From Thermobrachium celere DSM 8682 (GTDB lineage: Bacteria; Bacillota; Clostridia; Clostridiales; Caloramatoraceae), in the NCBI RefSeq assembly GCF_000430995.1, contig NZ_HF952022.1:1-44264 (forward strand): DNA of 44,264 nucleotides, given 5' to 3'. Position 1 is the stretch's first letter. Each line of letters begins with the position of its first letter. The notes beneath the pieces were generated by a model, which worked only from the letters and a program-made list of their open reading frames with translations, ran no database searches and was not told the origin of the DNA. Positions 28,161 to 37,461 of this stretch are shown here, piece by piece. The position numbers and the translations under genes are program-made.

Positions 28161-28172
28161 CCTTAATCTTTC
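28143..28172 (+). terminator. Hairpin at the end of the DUF3343 gene
   Basis: Perfect 13-bp stem GAAAGATTAAGGC / GCCTTAATCTTTC with a 4-nt loop CATA, followed only by ATTTT. Part of the stem is inside the coding sequence. Termination is plausible but the T run is weak. Confidence 0.65.
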
Positions 28173-28191
28173 ATTTTGGGGAGGTGAAAAA

Positions 28192-29040
28192 GTGAATTTT
28201 GTAAATAAATTTAAAGAGGCAGTAGAAAGTAATTTAACTCAAGAAAAAATAGTGGATGGTACATTGAAATTTTCAAGGGCTATAGCTATACTTGTGATTT
28301 GCTTAGTTATAATCAAAATAGGTGAAAAGATAATTCATTCATTTTTTGAAAGACAAAAGAGGTCAAAGTTTGGTTTAAATGAAAAGAAGGCGGCTACTTT
28401 ACAGGAACTTTTTAAAAGTTTATTAAGATATTCCATGTATTTTGTGGCTGCAATTTGGATATTTGATATAAAGACTGTTATTGCAGTAACTGGAGTTGCT
28501 GGTGTTGCAATAGGATTTGGAGCTCAAAATTTAGTGAAGGATATAATATCTGGTGTATTTATTCTTTTTGAGGATCAATTTGCAGTTGGAGATTATGTTG
28601 TAATTGATGGTCTATCAGGGTTTGTTGAAGCTATAGGAATTAGAGTAACTAAACTTAGGGATTTTTCGGGAGATCTTCACATAATTCCAAATGGAACAAT
28701 AAGCAAAGTTACAAATAAATCAAGAGGAAATATGAGGGCATTAGTTGACGTTGATATAGCATATGAGGAGGATATAGATCATGCAATTTTTGTAATAAAG
28801 GAAGTATGTGATGATGTAAAAAAGGATATTCAAGATATAGTTGAGGGTCCAGATGTTCTAGGTGTAGTAAAACTAGGTGAATCTGGAATAACAATACGAA
28901 TTGTGGCAAAAACTATCCCAATGAAACAGTGGGCTGTTGAAATGGAACTTAGAAGAAGAATAAAATACAGGCTAGATAAAGAAGGTATAGAGATTCCATA
29001 TCCAAGAAGAGTTATATTAAATAAGGAAGGAGGAAAGTAA
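28192..29040 (+). CDS. mscS: Small-conductance mechanosensitive channel, MscS family
   Basis: 282-aa membrane channel that opens under osmotic downshock. Three hydrophobic segments (about 22-45, 72-92, 95-120). The pore helix and following beta domain carry VAGVAIGFGAQNLVKDIISGVFILFEDQFAVGDYVVI, the hallmark of the family. Starts with GTG at 28192 (GGGGAGGTG at 5-nt spacing). The DUF951 gene starts at the base after its stop, so they are an operon. Confidence 0.94.
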   Translation: MNFVNKFKEAVESNLTQEKIVDGTLKFSRAIAILVICLVIIKIGEKIIHSFFERQKRSKFGLNEKKAATLQELFKSLLRYSMYFVAAIWIFDIKTVIAVTGVAGVAIGFGAQNLVKDIISGVFILFEDQFAVGDYVVIDGLSGFVEAIGIRVTKLRDFSGDLHIIPNGTISKVTNKSRGNMRALVDVDIAYEEDIDHAIFVIKEVCDDVKKDIQDIVEGPDVLGVVKLGESGITIRIVAKTIPMKQWAVEMELRRRIKYRLDKEGIEIPYPRRVILNKEGGK

Positions 29041-29262
29041 TTGATTAAGGTTTTTAATTTGGGAGATATAGTTGAAACAAGAAAAGTCCATCCTTGTGGT
29101 AGTAAAACGTGGGAAATTATAAGACTTGGGGCGGATATTAAGATTAAATGTACAGGATGTGGGCGAATAGTTATGCTTCCTAGGGTTAAGTTTGAAAAGG
29201 TAGTTAAGAAAGTAGTTAAATCTGCATCTGAACAAAATGAAGACTTGACTAATTTAAAATAA
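29041..29262 (+). CDS. DUF951 small zinc-finger-like protein
   Basis: 73-aa protein of unknown function with three cysteines placed like a metal site: HPCG (C19) and KCTGCG (C37, C40). The motif VHPCGSKTWEIIRLGADIKIKCTGCGR is the family core. DUF951 commonly sits just before rpsF in clostridia. It uses a TTG start directly after the mscS stop, with AAGGAGG upstream. The rpsF promoter lies inside its last codons. Confidence 0.85.
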   Translation: MIKVFNLGDIVETRKVHPCGSKTWEIIRLGADIKIKCTGCGRIVMLPRVKFEKVVKKVVKSASEQNEDLTNLK

Positions 29263-29273
29263 TGTGTTATTAT
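29245..29273 (+). promoter_or_regulatory. rpsF operon promoter
   Basis: TTGACT (29245-29250), 17-bp spacer, TATTAT (29268-29273). It overlaps the DUF951 stop and would start transcription near 29280, about 57 nt before rpsF. Confidence 0.75.
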
Positions 29274-29286
29274 GTAACAGTTGTAA

Positions 29287-29323
29287 TCCCTGCTCATTTA
29301 ATGAGCCGTTTAGTCCGGAGGGA
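29287..29323 (+). promoter_or_regulatory. Probable S6:S18 autoregulatory leader
   Basis: An RNA fold in the rpsF leader: P1 TCCCT/AGGGA (29287-29291 with 29319-29323) stacked on P2 GCTCAT/ATGAGC (29292-29297 with 29301-29306), leaving a 12-nt 3' bulge that contains CCG. Known S6:S18-binding leaders resemble the 16S site, with a CCG in a bulge near an apical stem. P1 abuts the GGAGGAGGTG ribosome binding site, so binding would limit translation. Assignment is by analogy. Confidence 0.55.
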
Positions 29324-29336
29324 GGAGGTGAACGAG

Positions 29337-29624
29337 ATGAGAAAGTATGAAGCACTTTACGTATTAGCACCAAACCTAAGCGAAGAAGAAGTAAAGGCTA
29401 ACGTAGAAAAGTTTAAGAACGTTGTTATCAATGGCGGAGGAGAAGTTGAGAACATAGACGAATGGGGAAAGAGAAAGCTTGCTTATGAAATTAAGCACAT
29501 GAATGAAGGATACTATGTTCTTATGAACTTCTCAGGTAATGCCGAATTACCAAAAGAATTAGACAGAGTGCTAAGAATCTCCGACGGTGTTATAAGACAT
29601 ATAGTTGTTAAGTTAGAAAAGTAA
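29337..29624 (+). CDS. rpsF: 30S ribosomal protein S6
   Basis: 95-aa ribosomal protein beginning MRKYEALYVLAPNLSEEEV, with the conserved LAYEIKHMNEGYYVLMNF. The start is the ATG at 29337 with GAGGAGGTG; an in-frame extension to 29262 has no homology. It heads the conserved rpsF-ssb-rpsR operon. Confidence 0.97.
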   Translation: MRKYEALYVLAPNLSEEEVKANVEKFKNVVINGGGEVENIDEWGKRKLAYEIKHMNEGYYVLMNFSGNAELPKELDRVLRISDGVIRHIVVKLEK

Positions 29625-29643
29625 TTAATAGGTGGTGTTTAAT

Positions 29644-30081
29644 TTGAATAAGGTTATTTTAATAGGCAGGTTAACAAGAGACCCTGAATTAAGATTTACT
29701 GCTGGGTCTGGTATTGCCGTAGCCACCTTTACTGTTGCTGTTGACAGAAACTACGTAAGCCAAACAGGACAGAGAGAAACAGATTTCATTCCAGTTATAT
29801 GCTGGAGGAAGCTTGCTGAAAATGTTGCAAACAACCTAGGAAAAGGAAGGCTTGTGGCAGTGTCTGGGTCTATTCAAACAAGAAAGTATCAGGCCCAAGA
29901 TGGCAGCACAAGGTATGTGACAGAGGTTGTTGCGGATGAAGTTAAGTTTTTAGATTGGCCAAAGGACGGAGGTTCAGCACAAAGAGGAACTTCAAGTGTT
30001 TATGGCCAAGATTACGAATCTCCTATAGATGATTATAATCACGATTTTATACCGGTTGAAGGAGAAGAAGTTCCATTCTAG
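29644..30081 (+). CDS. ssb: Single-stranded DNA-binding protein
   Basis: 145-aa OB-fold protein that covers ssDNA at forks. Begins MNKVILIGRLTRDPELRFT from a TTG at 29644; AGGTGGTG upstream is the ribosome binding site, and the two in-frame GTGs lie inside it. The OB fold is about 1-105, followed by a flexible linker and an acidic tip ending EEVPF that recruits partner proteins. The tip is shorter in acid residues than the usual DDDLPF but recognisable. Confidence 0.97.
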   Translation: MNKVILIGRLTRDPELRFTAGSGIAVATFTVAVDRNYVSQTGQRETDFIPVICWRKLAENVANNLGKGRLVAVSGSIQTRKYQAQDGSTRYVTEVVADEVKFLDWPKDGGSAQRGTSSVYGQDYESPIDDYNHDFIPVEGEEVPF

Positions 30082-30111
30082 TCTAATTCTTGAGGTAAGG
30101 AGGGTAGAAAG

Positions 30112-30351
30112 ATGGCAAACGCTAAGGGAAACTTTAAGCAAAGAAAGAAGAAGAGAGTTTGTGCTTTCTGTATGGATAAAGTTGAATACATCGATTACAA
30201 GGATGTAGCAAGACTTAAGAAGTACATTACAGAAAGAGGAAAGATTCTTCCAAAGAGAATAACAGGAAACTGTGCAAAGCATCAAAGAGAGCTTACAATA
30301 GCTATAAAGAGAGCAAGAAATGTAGCTCTACTTCCATATACAGCAGAATAA
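30112..30351 (+). CDS. rpsR: 30S ribosomal protein S18 (zinc-binding C+ form)
   Basis: 79-aa protein that pairs with S6 in the platform. The N-terminal [16 protein letters not shown] and later NCAKHQREL give a Cys/His metal site, so this is the Zn-containing paralogue type. Clostridia normally use this form. Followed by a strong terminator. Confidence 0.97.
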   Translation: MANAKGNFKQRKKKRVCAFCMDKVEYIDYKDVARLKKYITERGKILPKRITGNCAKHQRELTIAIKRARNVALLPYTAE

Positions 30352-30352
30352 G

Positions 30353-30380
30353 AAAGTGCCTAAATTTTAGGCACTTTTTT
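30353..30380 (+). terminator. Terminator after rpsR
   Basis: AAAGTGCCTAA / TTAGGCACTTT (30353-30363 with 30367-30377), loop ATT, then TTT and T-rich sequence. Confidence 0.9.
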
Positions 30381-30383
30381 ATT

Positions 30384-30411
30384 TTTACAATAGTAATAAA
30401 TATGCTATAAT
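30384..30411 (+). promoter_or_regulatory. Promoter of the mazG-like/yybS/gdpP operon
   Basis: TTTACA (30384-30389), 16-bp spacer, extended -10 TGC TATAAT (30403-30411). Start point near 30418, about 32 nt before the first gene. It directly follows the rpsR terminator. Confidence 0.7.
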
Positions 30412-30449
30412 TGTATTAATGTAATTTAACTTGTGGTGGGGGGATTTTG

Positions 30450-30773
30450 ATGTTTAGTTCAGATGAACTTAATATATTAGATAATATAAAATTAATAGAG
30501 AATTATAAAGCCTTTTTACTTTCATCTGTTGCCGATCTTTTTACAAGTATGGCAAAGGGAAATAAGTCAAGTACAGATGAAATAATAGATGAGCTTTCAG
30601 AAATAATAATATTGTCTTATATGCTAGGAAGAAGACTAGGTATAAGTTTTTCTGAAATTGATGATAAAATAGTTAAAAAGTTAAAGCTTGGTTTATTAAA
30701 GGAGGAGACAGATACACAATATCAAGATTGTGCAAAGCTTATATCTTATATAAAGGAAGGAAGAGAGGTTTAA
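30450..30773 (+). CDS. MazG-like family protein
   Basis: 107-aa all-helical protein of the clostridial MazG-like family, related in fold to nucleotide pyrophosphohydrolases. Sequence MFSSDELNILDNIKLIENYKAFLLSSVADLF then DEIIDELSEIIILSYMLGRRLG. The Mg-binding EExxE-type motif is weak, so catalysis is uncertain. Starts at the ATG at 30450 behind a GTGGGGGG ribosome binding site; the in-frame TTG just before is less likely. Next gene begins 2 bp later. Confidence 0.65.
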   Translation: MFSSDELNILDNIKLIENYKAFLLSSVADLFTSMAKGNKSSTDEIIDELSEIIILSYMLGRRLGISFSEIDDKIVKKLKLGLLKEETDTQYQDCAKLISYIKEGREV

Positions 30774-30775
30774 TT

Positions 30776-31738
30776 ATGCAGAATAGGACACAGACACGTT
30801 CTATAGTGGAAGCAGGTCTTCTTACCGCAATTAATGTTGTTCTTATATTAGCTAGTATATATTTACCATTTTTATATTTTATAGGATTATTTTTGTGGCC
30901 TATGCCTATAGCTCTTGTACATTTAAGACATGGTTTTAAATACAGTATATTATCAATAATTGCTACTGGTTCAATTGTTGCATTTACTGTGGATCCTGTA
31001 ACAGCTGTAACATTTGCTTTAATTTACGGTCTTTTAGGGCTTGCTATGGGATATTGTATAAAAAATAGAAAAAGTGTCTTATTGACAATAATAATTATGT
31101 CAGCTGTTGTGTTTATTTCAACTGCAGTTATTGTAAAGATATCTGGATTAATATTAGGACAGGATATAATAAAAACAATGACAGAGATGATAGATGAATC
31201 TGTAAAAATGGCAAAGCAAATGTATGGGGCAATAGGAGTTCCTCAAGAACAAATAGATTCAGTTTTAAATAGGGTTATACCTAATGCAGATATTATAAAA
31301 ATGATATTTCCTTCTACTATGATCATATATTCAATAGTAACTTCACTTATAAGTTATTTGTTTGCACATAAAATTTTCAATAGGTTTGGTTATAATGTTG
31401 AGAGGATAAAGCCTTTATCAGAATGGTTTGTGTCTGTAAAACTAGCAACAGCAATTTTTGTTATAGTTCTAATCAGTTTTCTACTTGTTTTAATGAAAGT
31501 AAATAATTCTGCAATGTATTACTTTAATGCTCAAATACTTTTTAATTTTATATTTAGCATAAATGGTATAGCAGCGGTAGACTATTATTTTATTAAAAAG
31601 AATATGAAGGGTACCTTAAGATTTTTGATAATACTTATGATAGCAACATCGCCTTTATCTAACCTTTTATTTATAGTTGGAGTTCTAGATTATATATTTA
31701 ACTATAGAGGATTAGACTATATGAGAATCAGAAGATAG
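30776..31738 (+). CDS. yybS: YybS family membrane protein (DUF2232)
   Basis: 320-aa membrane protein with about eight hydrophobic segments, starting [32 protein letters not shown]. Conserved [25 protein letters not shown]2232 proteins always sit beside gdpP (yybT) in Firmicutes, and their role is unknown. Some share the look of ECF-type substrate-binding subunits. Start ATG at 30776; an earlier in-frame start would overlap the preceding gene. Confidence 0.9.
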   Translation: MQNRTQTRSIVEAGLLTAINVVLILASIYLPFLYFIGLFLWPMPIALVHLRHGFKYSILSIIATGSIVAFTVDPVTAVTFALIYGLLGLAMGYCIKNRKSVLLTIIIMSAVVFISTAVIVKISGLILGQDIIKTMTEMIDESVKMAKQMYGAIGVPQEQIDSVLNRVIPNADIIKMIFPSTMIIYSIVTSLISYLFAHKIFNRFGYNVERIKPLSEWFVSVKLATAIFVIVLISFLLVLMKVNNSAMYYFNAQILFNFIFSINGIAAVDYYFIKKNMKGTLRFLIILMIATSPLSNLLFIVGVLDYIFNYRGLDYMRIRR

Positions 31739-31764
31739 AAATTCCTCGCAGGAGGAGATATATT

Positions 31765-33747
31765 ATGGATAATAAATTTTACAAATTTTTTCCTAACACA
31801 AAACTTTATATGACATTTATTGCTTTGCTTTTGGCTATACTTATGTTTTATAATATACCATTAGGATTTATAGGTCTTGCTTTTTATGCTTATCTTATCT
31901 ATTACAATTTACAGATTAATAAGATAAGGAGCCAAGAATTTTCAAAGTTTGTAGAGACATTGTCGGCTGACATTGACATTGCTGGTAAGAACACACTATC
32001 CAAAATTCCTATACCACTTGTTATAGTAGATAGTAGTGGAAAAATTCTATGGGCTAATTCGCTTTTTTATGGTAATACCAAGGTGAATTTATATGGTAAG
32101 GATATAAAATACTTTATCAAGGACTTTGATTCAGAGAAAATTTTAAAAGATAGGAAGAATGTTTATGAAAAGGTTATTATAAATGATAAGGTATTTAATG
32201 TATTAATAAGTCCTGTGGAAACAGAAAAAGAAAAGGATAGGTATATATATCTTTTGTATTTTATAGATTATACAAACTATTATACTCTTTATGAAATGTA
32301 CAATGATAAAAAATCAATTGTTGCGTTATTAGAAGTAGATAATTTTGATGAAGTTATAAAGAGTACAGAAGATATAAATAGACCAACACTTTTAGCTGAA
32401 ATAGATAACAGAATTAATGCCTTTGCATTTTCAATTGATGCATTGATTAGAAAGTATGAAAATAGTAAGTACATTCTTGTTTTTGAAAATCAATATTTTG
32501 ATTCTTTAGTTGAAAATAAATTTGATATATTAGATAAAATAAGAGAAATTGATGTTGGAAATAAAATACCTGTGACTTTAAGCATTGGTATTGGAAGAAA
32601 TGGAGATACAATAGGAAAAACACATCAGTTTGCAGTAGCTGCTAAGGATTTAGCATTAGGTAGGGGTGGAGACCAAGCGGTAGTTAAAGATGGAGATAGA
32701 TTATCCTTTTTTGGTGGAAAGACTAAAGAGGTTGAAAAAAGAACAAGGGTTAGAGCAAGGGTTATTGCACATGCTTTATCAGATTTGATAGATCAGACAG
32801 AAGAAGTTGTTATTATGGGACATGAGTCACCCGATATTGATTCATTAGGTGCAGCTCTTGGAATGTACAGAGGAGTAAAACTTCTTGAAAGGGATGCTTA
32901 TATAGTATTAAATGGTATAAATAGTTCTATAGAAAAAATAATGGATAAAGTAAATAAAACAAATGCATATAATGGGGTTTTTATAAATTGTGAAACTGCT
33001 CTACAAAAGGTAATGTCTGGGGCACTTCTTATTATAGTTGATGTTCATAGAAAAAAGTTTGTAGAATGTCCTCAGCTTGTTGATCATGCTAAGAATATAG
33101 TTATAATTGACCATCATAGAAAGAGTGCAGATTTTATAGATAATGCAACTATGACATATATAGAACCTTATGCTAGTTCAACATGTGAACTAGTTACTGA
33201 GATACTTCAATATTTAAGCGAAAAGCCACATATAGAACAAATAGAACTTCAGGCGCTTATGGCTGGTATATATATGGATACTAAGAATTTCTCATTTAAA
33301 ACTGGTGTTAGAACATTTGAGGCAGCAGGATTTTTAAAAAAGAATGGAGTAGATATTGTAGAGGTTAAAAAGTTATTTATGGATGATTTAGAGACATACA
33401 AAGAGAGGACAAAACTAGTTGCAAATGCAGAGATTAATGATAAAATAGCTATTGCAGTGTATGAAGGGATGGTTAAAAATCCTTTGGTTATACCTCAGGC
33501 TGCAGATGAACTTTTAACTTTAGAAGGTGTAGAGGCATCCTTTGTTCTTGCTAAGTTAAATGATGAAGTTGTAATAAGCGGGAGATCATTAGGAACAATT
33601 AATGTTCAGTTGATTTTAGAAAACTTAGGTGGCGGAGGCCACATGACAATAGCAGGTGCACAACTTGATGACATAAATATTTCTGATGCTAAGAAGTTAC
33701 TTTTAGAGTCAATAAAAAATTACTTAAAGGAGAGTGACGAAAAATGA
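31765..33747 (+). CDS. gdpP: Cyclic-di-AMP phosphodiesterase GdpP
   Basis: 660-aa membrane enzyme hydrolysing c-di-AMP to pApA, so it controls osmotic and cell-wall state. Two N-terminal transmembrane segments (about 12-50), a PAS-like domain (about 75-155), a degenerate GGDEF domain (about 170-300), then DHH-DHHA1: [28 protein letters not shown] (about 447-453), IYMDTKNF and [12 protein letters not shown]. All metal-binding residues appear intact. It ends in ATGA overlapping rplI by 4 bp. Confidence 0.96.
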   Translation: MDNKFYKFFPNTKLYMTFIALLLAILMFYNIPLGFIGLAFYAYLIYYNLQINKIRSQEFSKFVETLSADIDIAGKNTLSKIPIPLVIVDSSGKILWANSLFYGNTKVNLYGKDIKYFIKDFDSEKILKDRKNVYEKVIINDKVFNVLISPVETEKEKDRYIYLLYFIDYTNYYTLYEMYNDKKSIVALLEVDNFDEVIKSTEDINRPTLLAEIDNRINAFAFSIDALIRKYENSKYILVFENQYFDSLVENKFDILDKIREIDVGNKIPVTLSIGIGRNGDTIGKTHQFAVAAKDLALGRGGDQAVVKDGDRLSFFGGKTKEVEKRTRVRARVIAHALSDLIDQTEEVVIMGHESPDIDSLGAALGMYRGVKLLERDAYIVLNGINSSIEKIMDKVNKTNAYNGVFINCETALQKVMSGALLIIVDVHRKKFVECPQLVDHAKNIVIIDHHRKSADFIDNATMTYIEPYASSTCELVTEILQYLSEKPHIEQIELQALMAGIYMDTKNFSFKTGVRTFEAAGFLKKNGVDIVEVKKLFMDDLETYKERTKLVANAEINDKIAIAVYEGMVKNPLVIPQAADELLTLEGVEASFVLAKLNDEVVISGRSLGTINVQLILENLGGGGHMTIAGAQLDDINISDAKKLLLESIKNYLKESDEK

Positions 33748-34190
33748 AGGTTATATTAACAGCTGATATTAAGGGTGTAGGTAAGAAGGATGAAGTTATA
33801 AATGTTTCAGATGGATATGCAAGAAACTATTTATTTCCAAAAAAACTTGCTGTTGAGGCTACTGAAGGAAATTTAAGAGTTCTTCAAGAGAAAAAAGCAA
33901 AGGAAGCAGAGAAAAAGAGAGAAGAGCTTTTGGCTGCTCAAGAACTTTCAAAGAAATTATCTCAACTTACTGTTGAAGTAGCAGTTAAGGTTGGAGATAA
34001 TGGAAAGATTTTTGGTTCTGTTACATCAAAGGATATAGCAGATGCATTAAAAAAGCAGCATAACATAGAAATTGATAAAAAGAAAATAGAGTTACCTGAA
34101 GCTATAAAGATTGCAGGTGTATATACTGTTGATGTAAAGGTATATCCAGAAGTTGTTGCAAAACTTAAGGTATCTATTTTACAAAAATAG
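33744..34190 (+). CDS. rplI: 50S ribosomal protein L9
   Basis: 148-aa two-domain ribosomal protein: N-terminal rRNA-binding domain [40 protein letters not shown], a long connecting helix rich in K and E, and a C-terminal domain with [16 protein letters not shown]. Start overlaps the gdpP stop. Confidence 0.97.
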   Translation: MKVILTADIKGVGKKDEVINVSDGYARNYLFPKKLAVEATEGNLRVLQEKKAKEAEKKREELLAAQELSKKLSQLTVEVAVKVGDNGKIFGSVTSKDIADALKKQHNIEIDKKKIELPEAIKIAGVYTVDVKVYPEVVAKLKVSILQK

Positions 34191-34204
34191 AGAGGAGTAT
34201 TTCA

Positions 34205-36079
34205 TTGAACAGAAAAAATAATTTAGCAGTAGATCTAAAAAACAATTTCACAAACATGATGAATGACATTGACGTTCAAGTTGAAGCACTAAAGGAGCTA
34301 CTAAACAAGCTATATGGTGAAAAATATGTTAATGAAGCATTAAAGAAGTTGAATTTAAAAAAGCATTATAAAAGTGATAAAGTAGAAGAAAAGATATATG
34401 CTCTACAGAGGCTTGTTTTAAAAAAGAATGATTATGTAGACGACCCAATAAATTGTATTCAAGAAATCAAAAAGGAGCTTTCTAAAAAGATAGCTTTAAG
34501 ATATGTTGAAGATGAGATTGATCAAGAGGTTGAAAAGTATCTTCTTGAAAAACAAGACAAGCTTATTGAAGAAGTAAAACTAAATATAATTAAAAAGAAA
34601 AATGGAGTAGAAAACAGCAGGACATTAAAAAAGCTAGTTGAACTGCAAAAGCTTGATACAATAAAGCTTTCAAAATCAATAATGGAATTTTTAAGGCCTG
34701 ATAATAAGGATGAAATTGTAGGTCAGGAGAGGGCCTTAACAGCCTTGATATCAAAACTTTGTTCTCCTTATCCTCAGCATGTAATACTTTATGGTCCGCC
34801 AGGTGTCGGAAAAACTACTGCAGCAAGATTAGCCTTAAAAATAGCAAAGGAATTTAAAACGTCTGTATTTAGAGAAGATGCACCATTTGTTGAAGTTGAT
34901 GGTACAACATTAAGATGGGATCCAAGAGAAATAACAAGTCCACTATTAGGTTCAGTACATGATCCTATATATCAAGGAGCAAAAAGGGATTTTATAGAAA
35001 CAGGTATCCCAGAACCAAAGCTTGGACTTGTAACTAAGGCCCATGGTGGAGTTCTTTTTATAGATGAAATTGGTGAAATGGATGAAATGCTTCAAAATAA
35101 GCTGTTAAAGGTACTAGAGGATAAGAAGGTTGAATTTTCATCTTCATATTATGACCCAGACGACGAAAGTGTACCTCAGTATATAAAGAAGCTATTTAAT
35201 GAGGGGGCACCAGCTGATTTTATATTAATTGGTGCTACAACAAGGGATCCAAGTGAGATAAATCCAGCGTTAAGATCAAGATGTGCAGAAGTTTATTTTG
35301 AACCTTTAACTAAAAAGCACATAATTCAGATTGTTTCAAATGCTGCAAAGAAGTTAAAAATTGAAATAGAAGATGAAGCAAAAGAGGCAATAAGCGAATA
35401 TACTCTTGAAGGTAGAAAGGCTGTAAATATTCTTTCTGATGTCTATGGATATGTTGTTCAAAAACGTGGAACAGAGAATATAACTATAACTCTTCAAGAT
35501 GTTTATGAAGTTGCAGCACTATCAAGATTGACTCCACAGTTTAAGAATTATTCAAAAGATACAAAGGAAGTAGGTAAGACCTATGGACTTGGAGTATATG
35601 GATTTTTAGGTTCAGTTTTAGAAATAGAAGCAGTTGTATTTAAAAAGGATTCTCCTTCAGGTACAGTAAGGTTTAATGATACTGCAGGAACTATGGCAAA
35701 AGATTCAGTGTTTAATGCTGCAACTGTAATTAGACAGCTAACAGGAGAAGACCTATCATATTATGATGTTCATGTTAATGTGATAGGTGGAGGAAATATA
35801 GAAGGTCCTTCAGCGGGACTTGCTATTACACTAGCTATATTAAGTGCAGTTGAAAATAGGCCAATAAGACAAGATATTGCAATAACAGGAGAGATATCAC
35901 TTACAGGAGGGGTAAAGCCTGTTGGTGGTATACCAGAAAAAATATATGGGGCACTTCAGGGTGGAATTAAAAATATAATAATTCCTAAGGAAAATGAGAA
36001 GGATGTTCCATTAAATATAGAAGATGCAAATATAATTGCTGTTAGTGATATAAGAGAATTACTTGATATTGTATTTTAG
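34205..36079 (+). CDS. lonC: LonC-type ATP-dependent protease (Lon family)
   Basis: 624-aa protease of the clostridial spore-associated Lon subfamily (LonC). A helical, charged N-terminal region (1-150) with no classic Lon N-domain, AAA+ module with GPPGVGKTTAA (about 198-208) and Walker B GGVLFIDEIGEMDEMLQ, and C-terminal protease domain with catalytic Ser in GGNIEGPSAGLAITLAI and Lys in TGGVKPVGGIPEKIYGA. TTG start at 34205 with AGAGGAG. Position between rplI and dnaB is common in clostridia. I infer a role in protein quality control or sporulation. Confidence 0.9.
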   Translation: MNRKNNLAVDLKNNFTNMMNDIDVQVEALKELLNKLYGEKYVNEALKKLNLKKHYKSDKVEEKIYALQRLVLKKNDYVDDPINCIQEIKKELSKKIALRYVEDEIDQEVEKYLLEKQDKLIEEVKLNIIKKKNGVENSRTLKKLVELQKLDTIKLSKSIMEFLRPDNKDEIVGQERALTALISKLCSPYPQHVILYGPPGVGKTTAARLALKIAKEFKTSVFREDAPFVEVDGTTLRWDPREITSPLLGSVHDPIYQGAKRDFIETGIPEPKLGLVTKAHGGVLFIDEIGEMDEMLQNKLLKVLEDKKVEFSSSYYDPDDESVPQYIKKLFNEGAPADFILIGATTRDPSEINPALRSRCAEVYFEPLTKKHIIQIVSNAAKKLKIEIEDEAKEAISEYTLEGRKAVNILSDVYGYVVQKRGTENITITLQDVYEVAALSRLTPQFKNYSKDTKEVGKTYGLGVYGFLGSVLEIEAVVFKKDSPSGTVRFNDTAGTMAKDSVFNAATVIRQLTGEDLSYYDVHVNVIGGGNIEGPSAGLAITLAILSAVENRPIRQDIAITGEISLTGGVKPVGGIPEKIYGALQGGIKNIIIPKENEKDVPLNIEDANIIAVSDIRELLDIVF

Positions 36080-36090
36080 GAGGTGAGGAC

Positions 36091-37425
36091 ATGGAAGCAC
36101 AATTAAGAGTTCCTCCACATAATTTAGAAGCTGAACAGTCAGTTTTAGGTGCAATGATAATTGAAAATGATATTATATATGAAGTTTCAGAGATATTAAC
36201 AGGTGATGAGTTTTATAAAGAAGGACATAAACTTCTTTATAAAACAATAATGGAGATACACAATGATGGAAAACCTGTTGATATGATTACATTAATAGAT
36301 ACATTAAAAGGAAGAGATTTACTTGAGGCGGTTGGAGGAATTTCTTATATAAGTGACCTTATCTCCTCAGTACCCATTGTGTCTAATGCCAAATATTATG
36401 CTAAAATTGTGGAAGAAAAATATTTGTTGAGAAGTTTAATATCTGCTTCTCATAGAATAATGGATAGATGTTATAACGAACAGGATGATGTTGAAGAAGT
36501 TTTAGGAGAGGCAGAAAAAAGTATATTTGACATATCCCAAAAGAAGAAAAATGAGGATTTTGAGTCCATTAAACCTATATTAGAAAGAAGTTTTGAACAA
36601 ATAGAGCATGTATATAAATTTAAAGGTGATACAACAGGTATACCATCTGGTTTTATAGATTTAGATAGAAAAACTTCAGGATTTCAAAAGGGAGATTTTA
36701 TTCTTGTAGCAGCTAGACCTTCAATGGGTAAGACAGCCTTTGTTTTAAATATAGCCCTTCATGCAGCATTAAGGGCAGGTAAGAGTGTTGCAATATTTAG
36801 CCTTGAAATGTCAAAGGAACAACTTGTATATAGAATGCTCTGTTCAGAGGCTAATGTTGATATGTTAAAGCTTAGGACAGGAGATTTAGACGATGAGGAT
36901 TGGTTAAGACTTGCAAGAGCAGCTAGTCCAATGTCTAAGGCATCTATTTTTATTGATGATACACCAGGTATATCTATAATGGAGATGCGTTCAAAATGCA
37001 GAAGATTAAAGATGGAAAAGGGACTTGATTTAATAATGGTAGACTATCTTCAGCTTATGAGTGGGGGTAAAAAATCTGAAAGTAGACAACAAGAAGTATC
37101 TGAAATATCAAGATCCCTTAAGGCTCTTGCAAAGGAGATGAATGCTCCTGTGATTGCACTATCACAGCTTTCACGTGCTCCAGAGGCTAGAGCAGATCAT
37201 AGACCAATCCTTTCAGACCTTAGAGAATCAGGTTCTATAGAACAGGACGCTGACCTTGTTATGTTTTTATATAGAGATGAATACTATAACAAGGAATCAG
37301 AGAAGAAAAATATAGCTGAAGTAATCATAGCAAAGCAGAGAAATGGTCCAACAGGAACTGTAGAACTTGCTTGGCTTGGACAATATACTAAGTTTGGAAA
37401 TCTTGATAGATATCATAATGCATGA
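36091..37425 (+). CDS. dnaB: Replicative DNA helicase DnaB (DnaC in Bacillus)
   Basis: 444-aa hexameric helicase. N-terminal domain RVPPHNLEAEQSVLGAMII, linker, RecA-like domain with ARPSMGKTAFVLNIA (about 208-220), SLEMSKEQLVYRML, MVDYLQLM and DLRESGSIEQDADLVMFLYRDEYY. No intein is visible. ATG at 36091 with AGGAGGTG. It ends at a convergent terminator shared with nadE. Confidence 0.98.
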   Translation: MEAQLRVPPHNLEAEQSVLGAMIIENDIIYEVSEILTGDEFYKEGHKLLYKTIMEIHNDGKPVDMITLIDTLKGRDLLEAVGGISYISDLISSVPIVSNAKYYAKIVEEKYLLRSLISASHRIMDRCYNEQDDVEEVLGEAEKSIFDISQKKKNEDFESIKPILERSFEQIEHVYKFKGDTTGIPSGFIDLDRKTSGFQKGDFILVAARPSMGKTAFVLNIALHAALRAGKSVAIFSLEMSKEQLVYRMLCSEANVDMLKLRTGDLDDEDWLRLARAASPMSKASIFIDDTPGISIMEMRSKCRRLKMEKGLDLIMVDYLQLMSGGKKSESRQQEVSEISRSLKALAKEMNAPVIALSQLSRAPEARADHRPILSDLRESGSIEQDADLVMFLYRDEYYNKESEKKNIAEVIIAKQRNGPTGTVELAWLGQYTKFGNLDRYHNA

Positions 37426-37461
37426 AAGTCCTTTTGGCAGTTGCCAAAAGGACTTTTTTAT
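37425..37461. terminator. Bidirectional terminator between dnaB and nadE
   Basis: Near-perfect palindrome: arms 37425-37439 and 37442-37456 (core AAGTCCTTTTGGCA), tight loop, with T run on the plus strand and A run on the left. It serves both converging genes and overlaps the last base of dnaB and the 3' end of nadE. Confidence 0.9.

Noticed and set aside
28709-29297. Minus-strand open frames over mscS and DUF951
   Set aside because: Antisense shadows without ribosome binding sites or homology.
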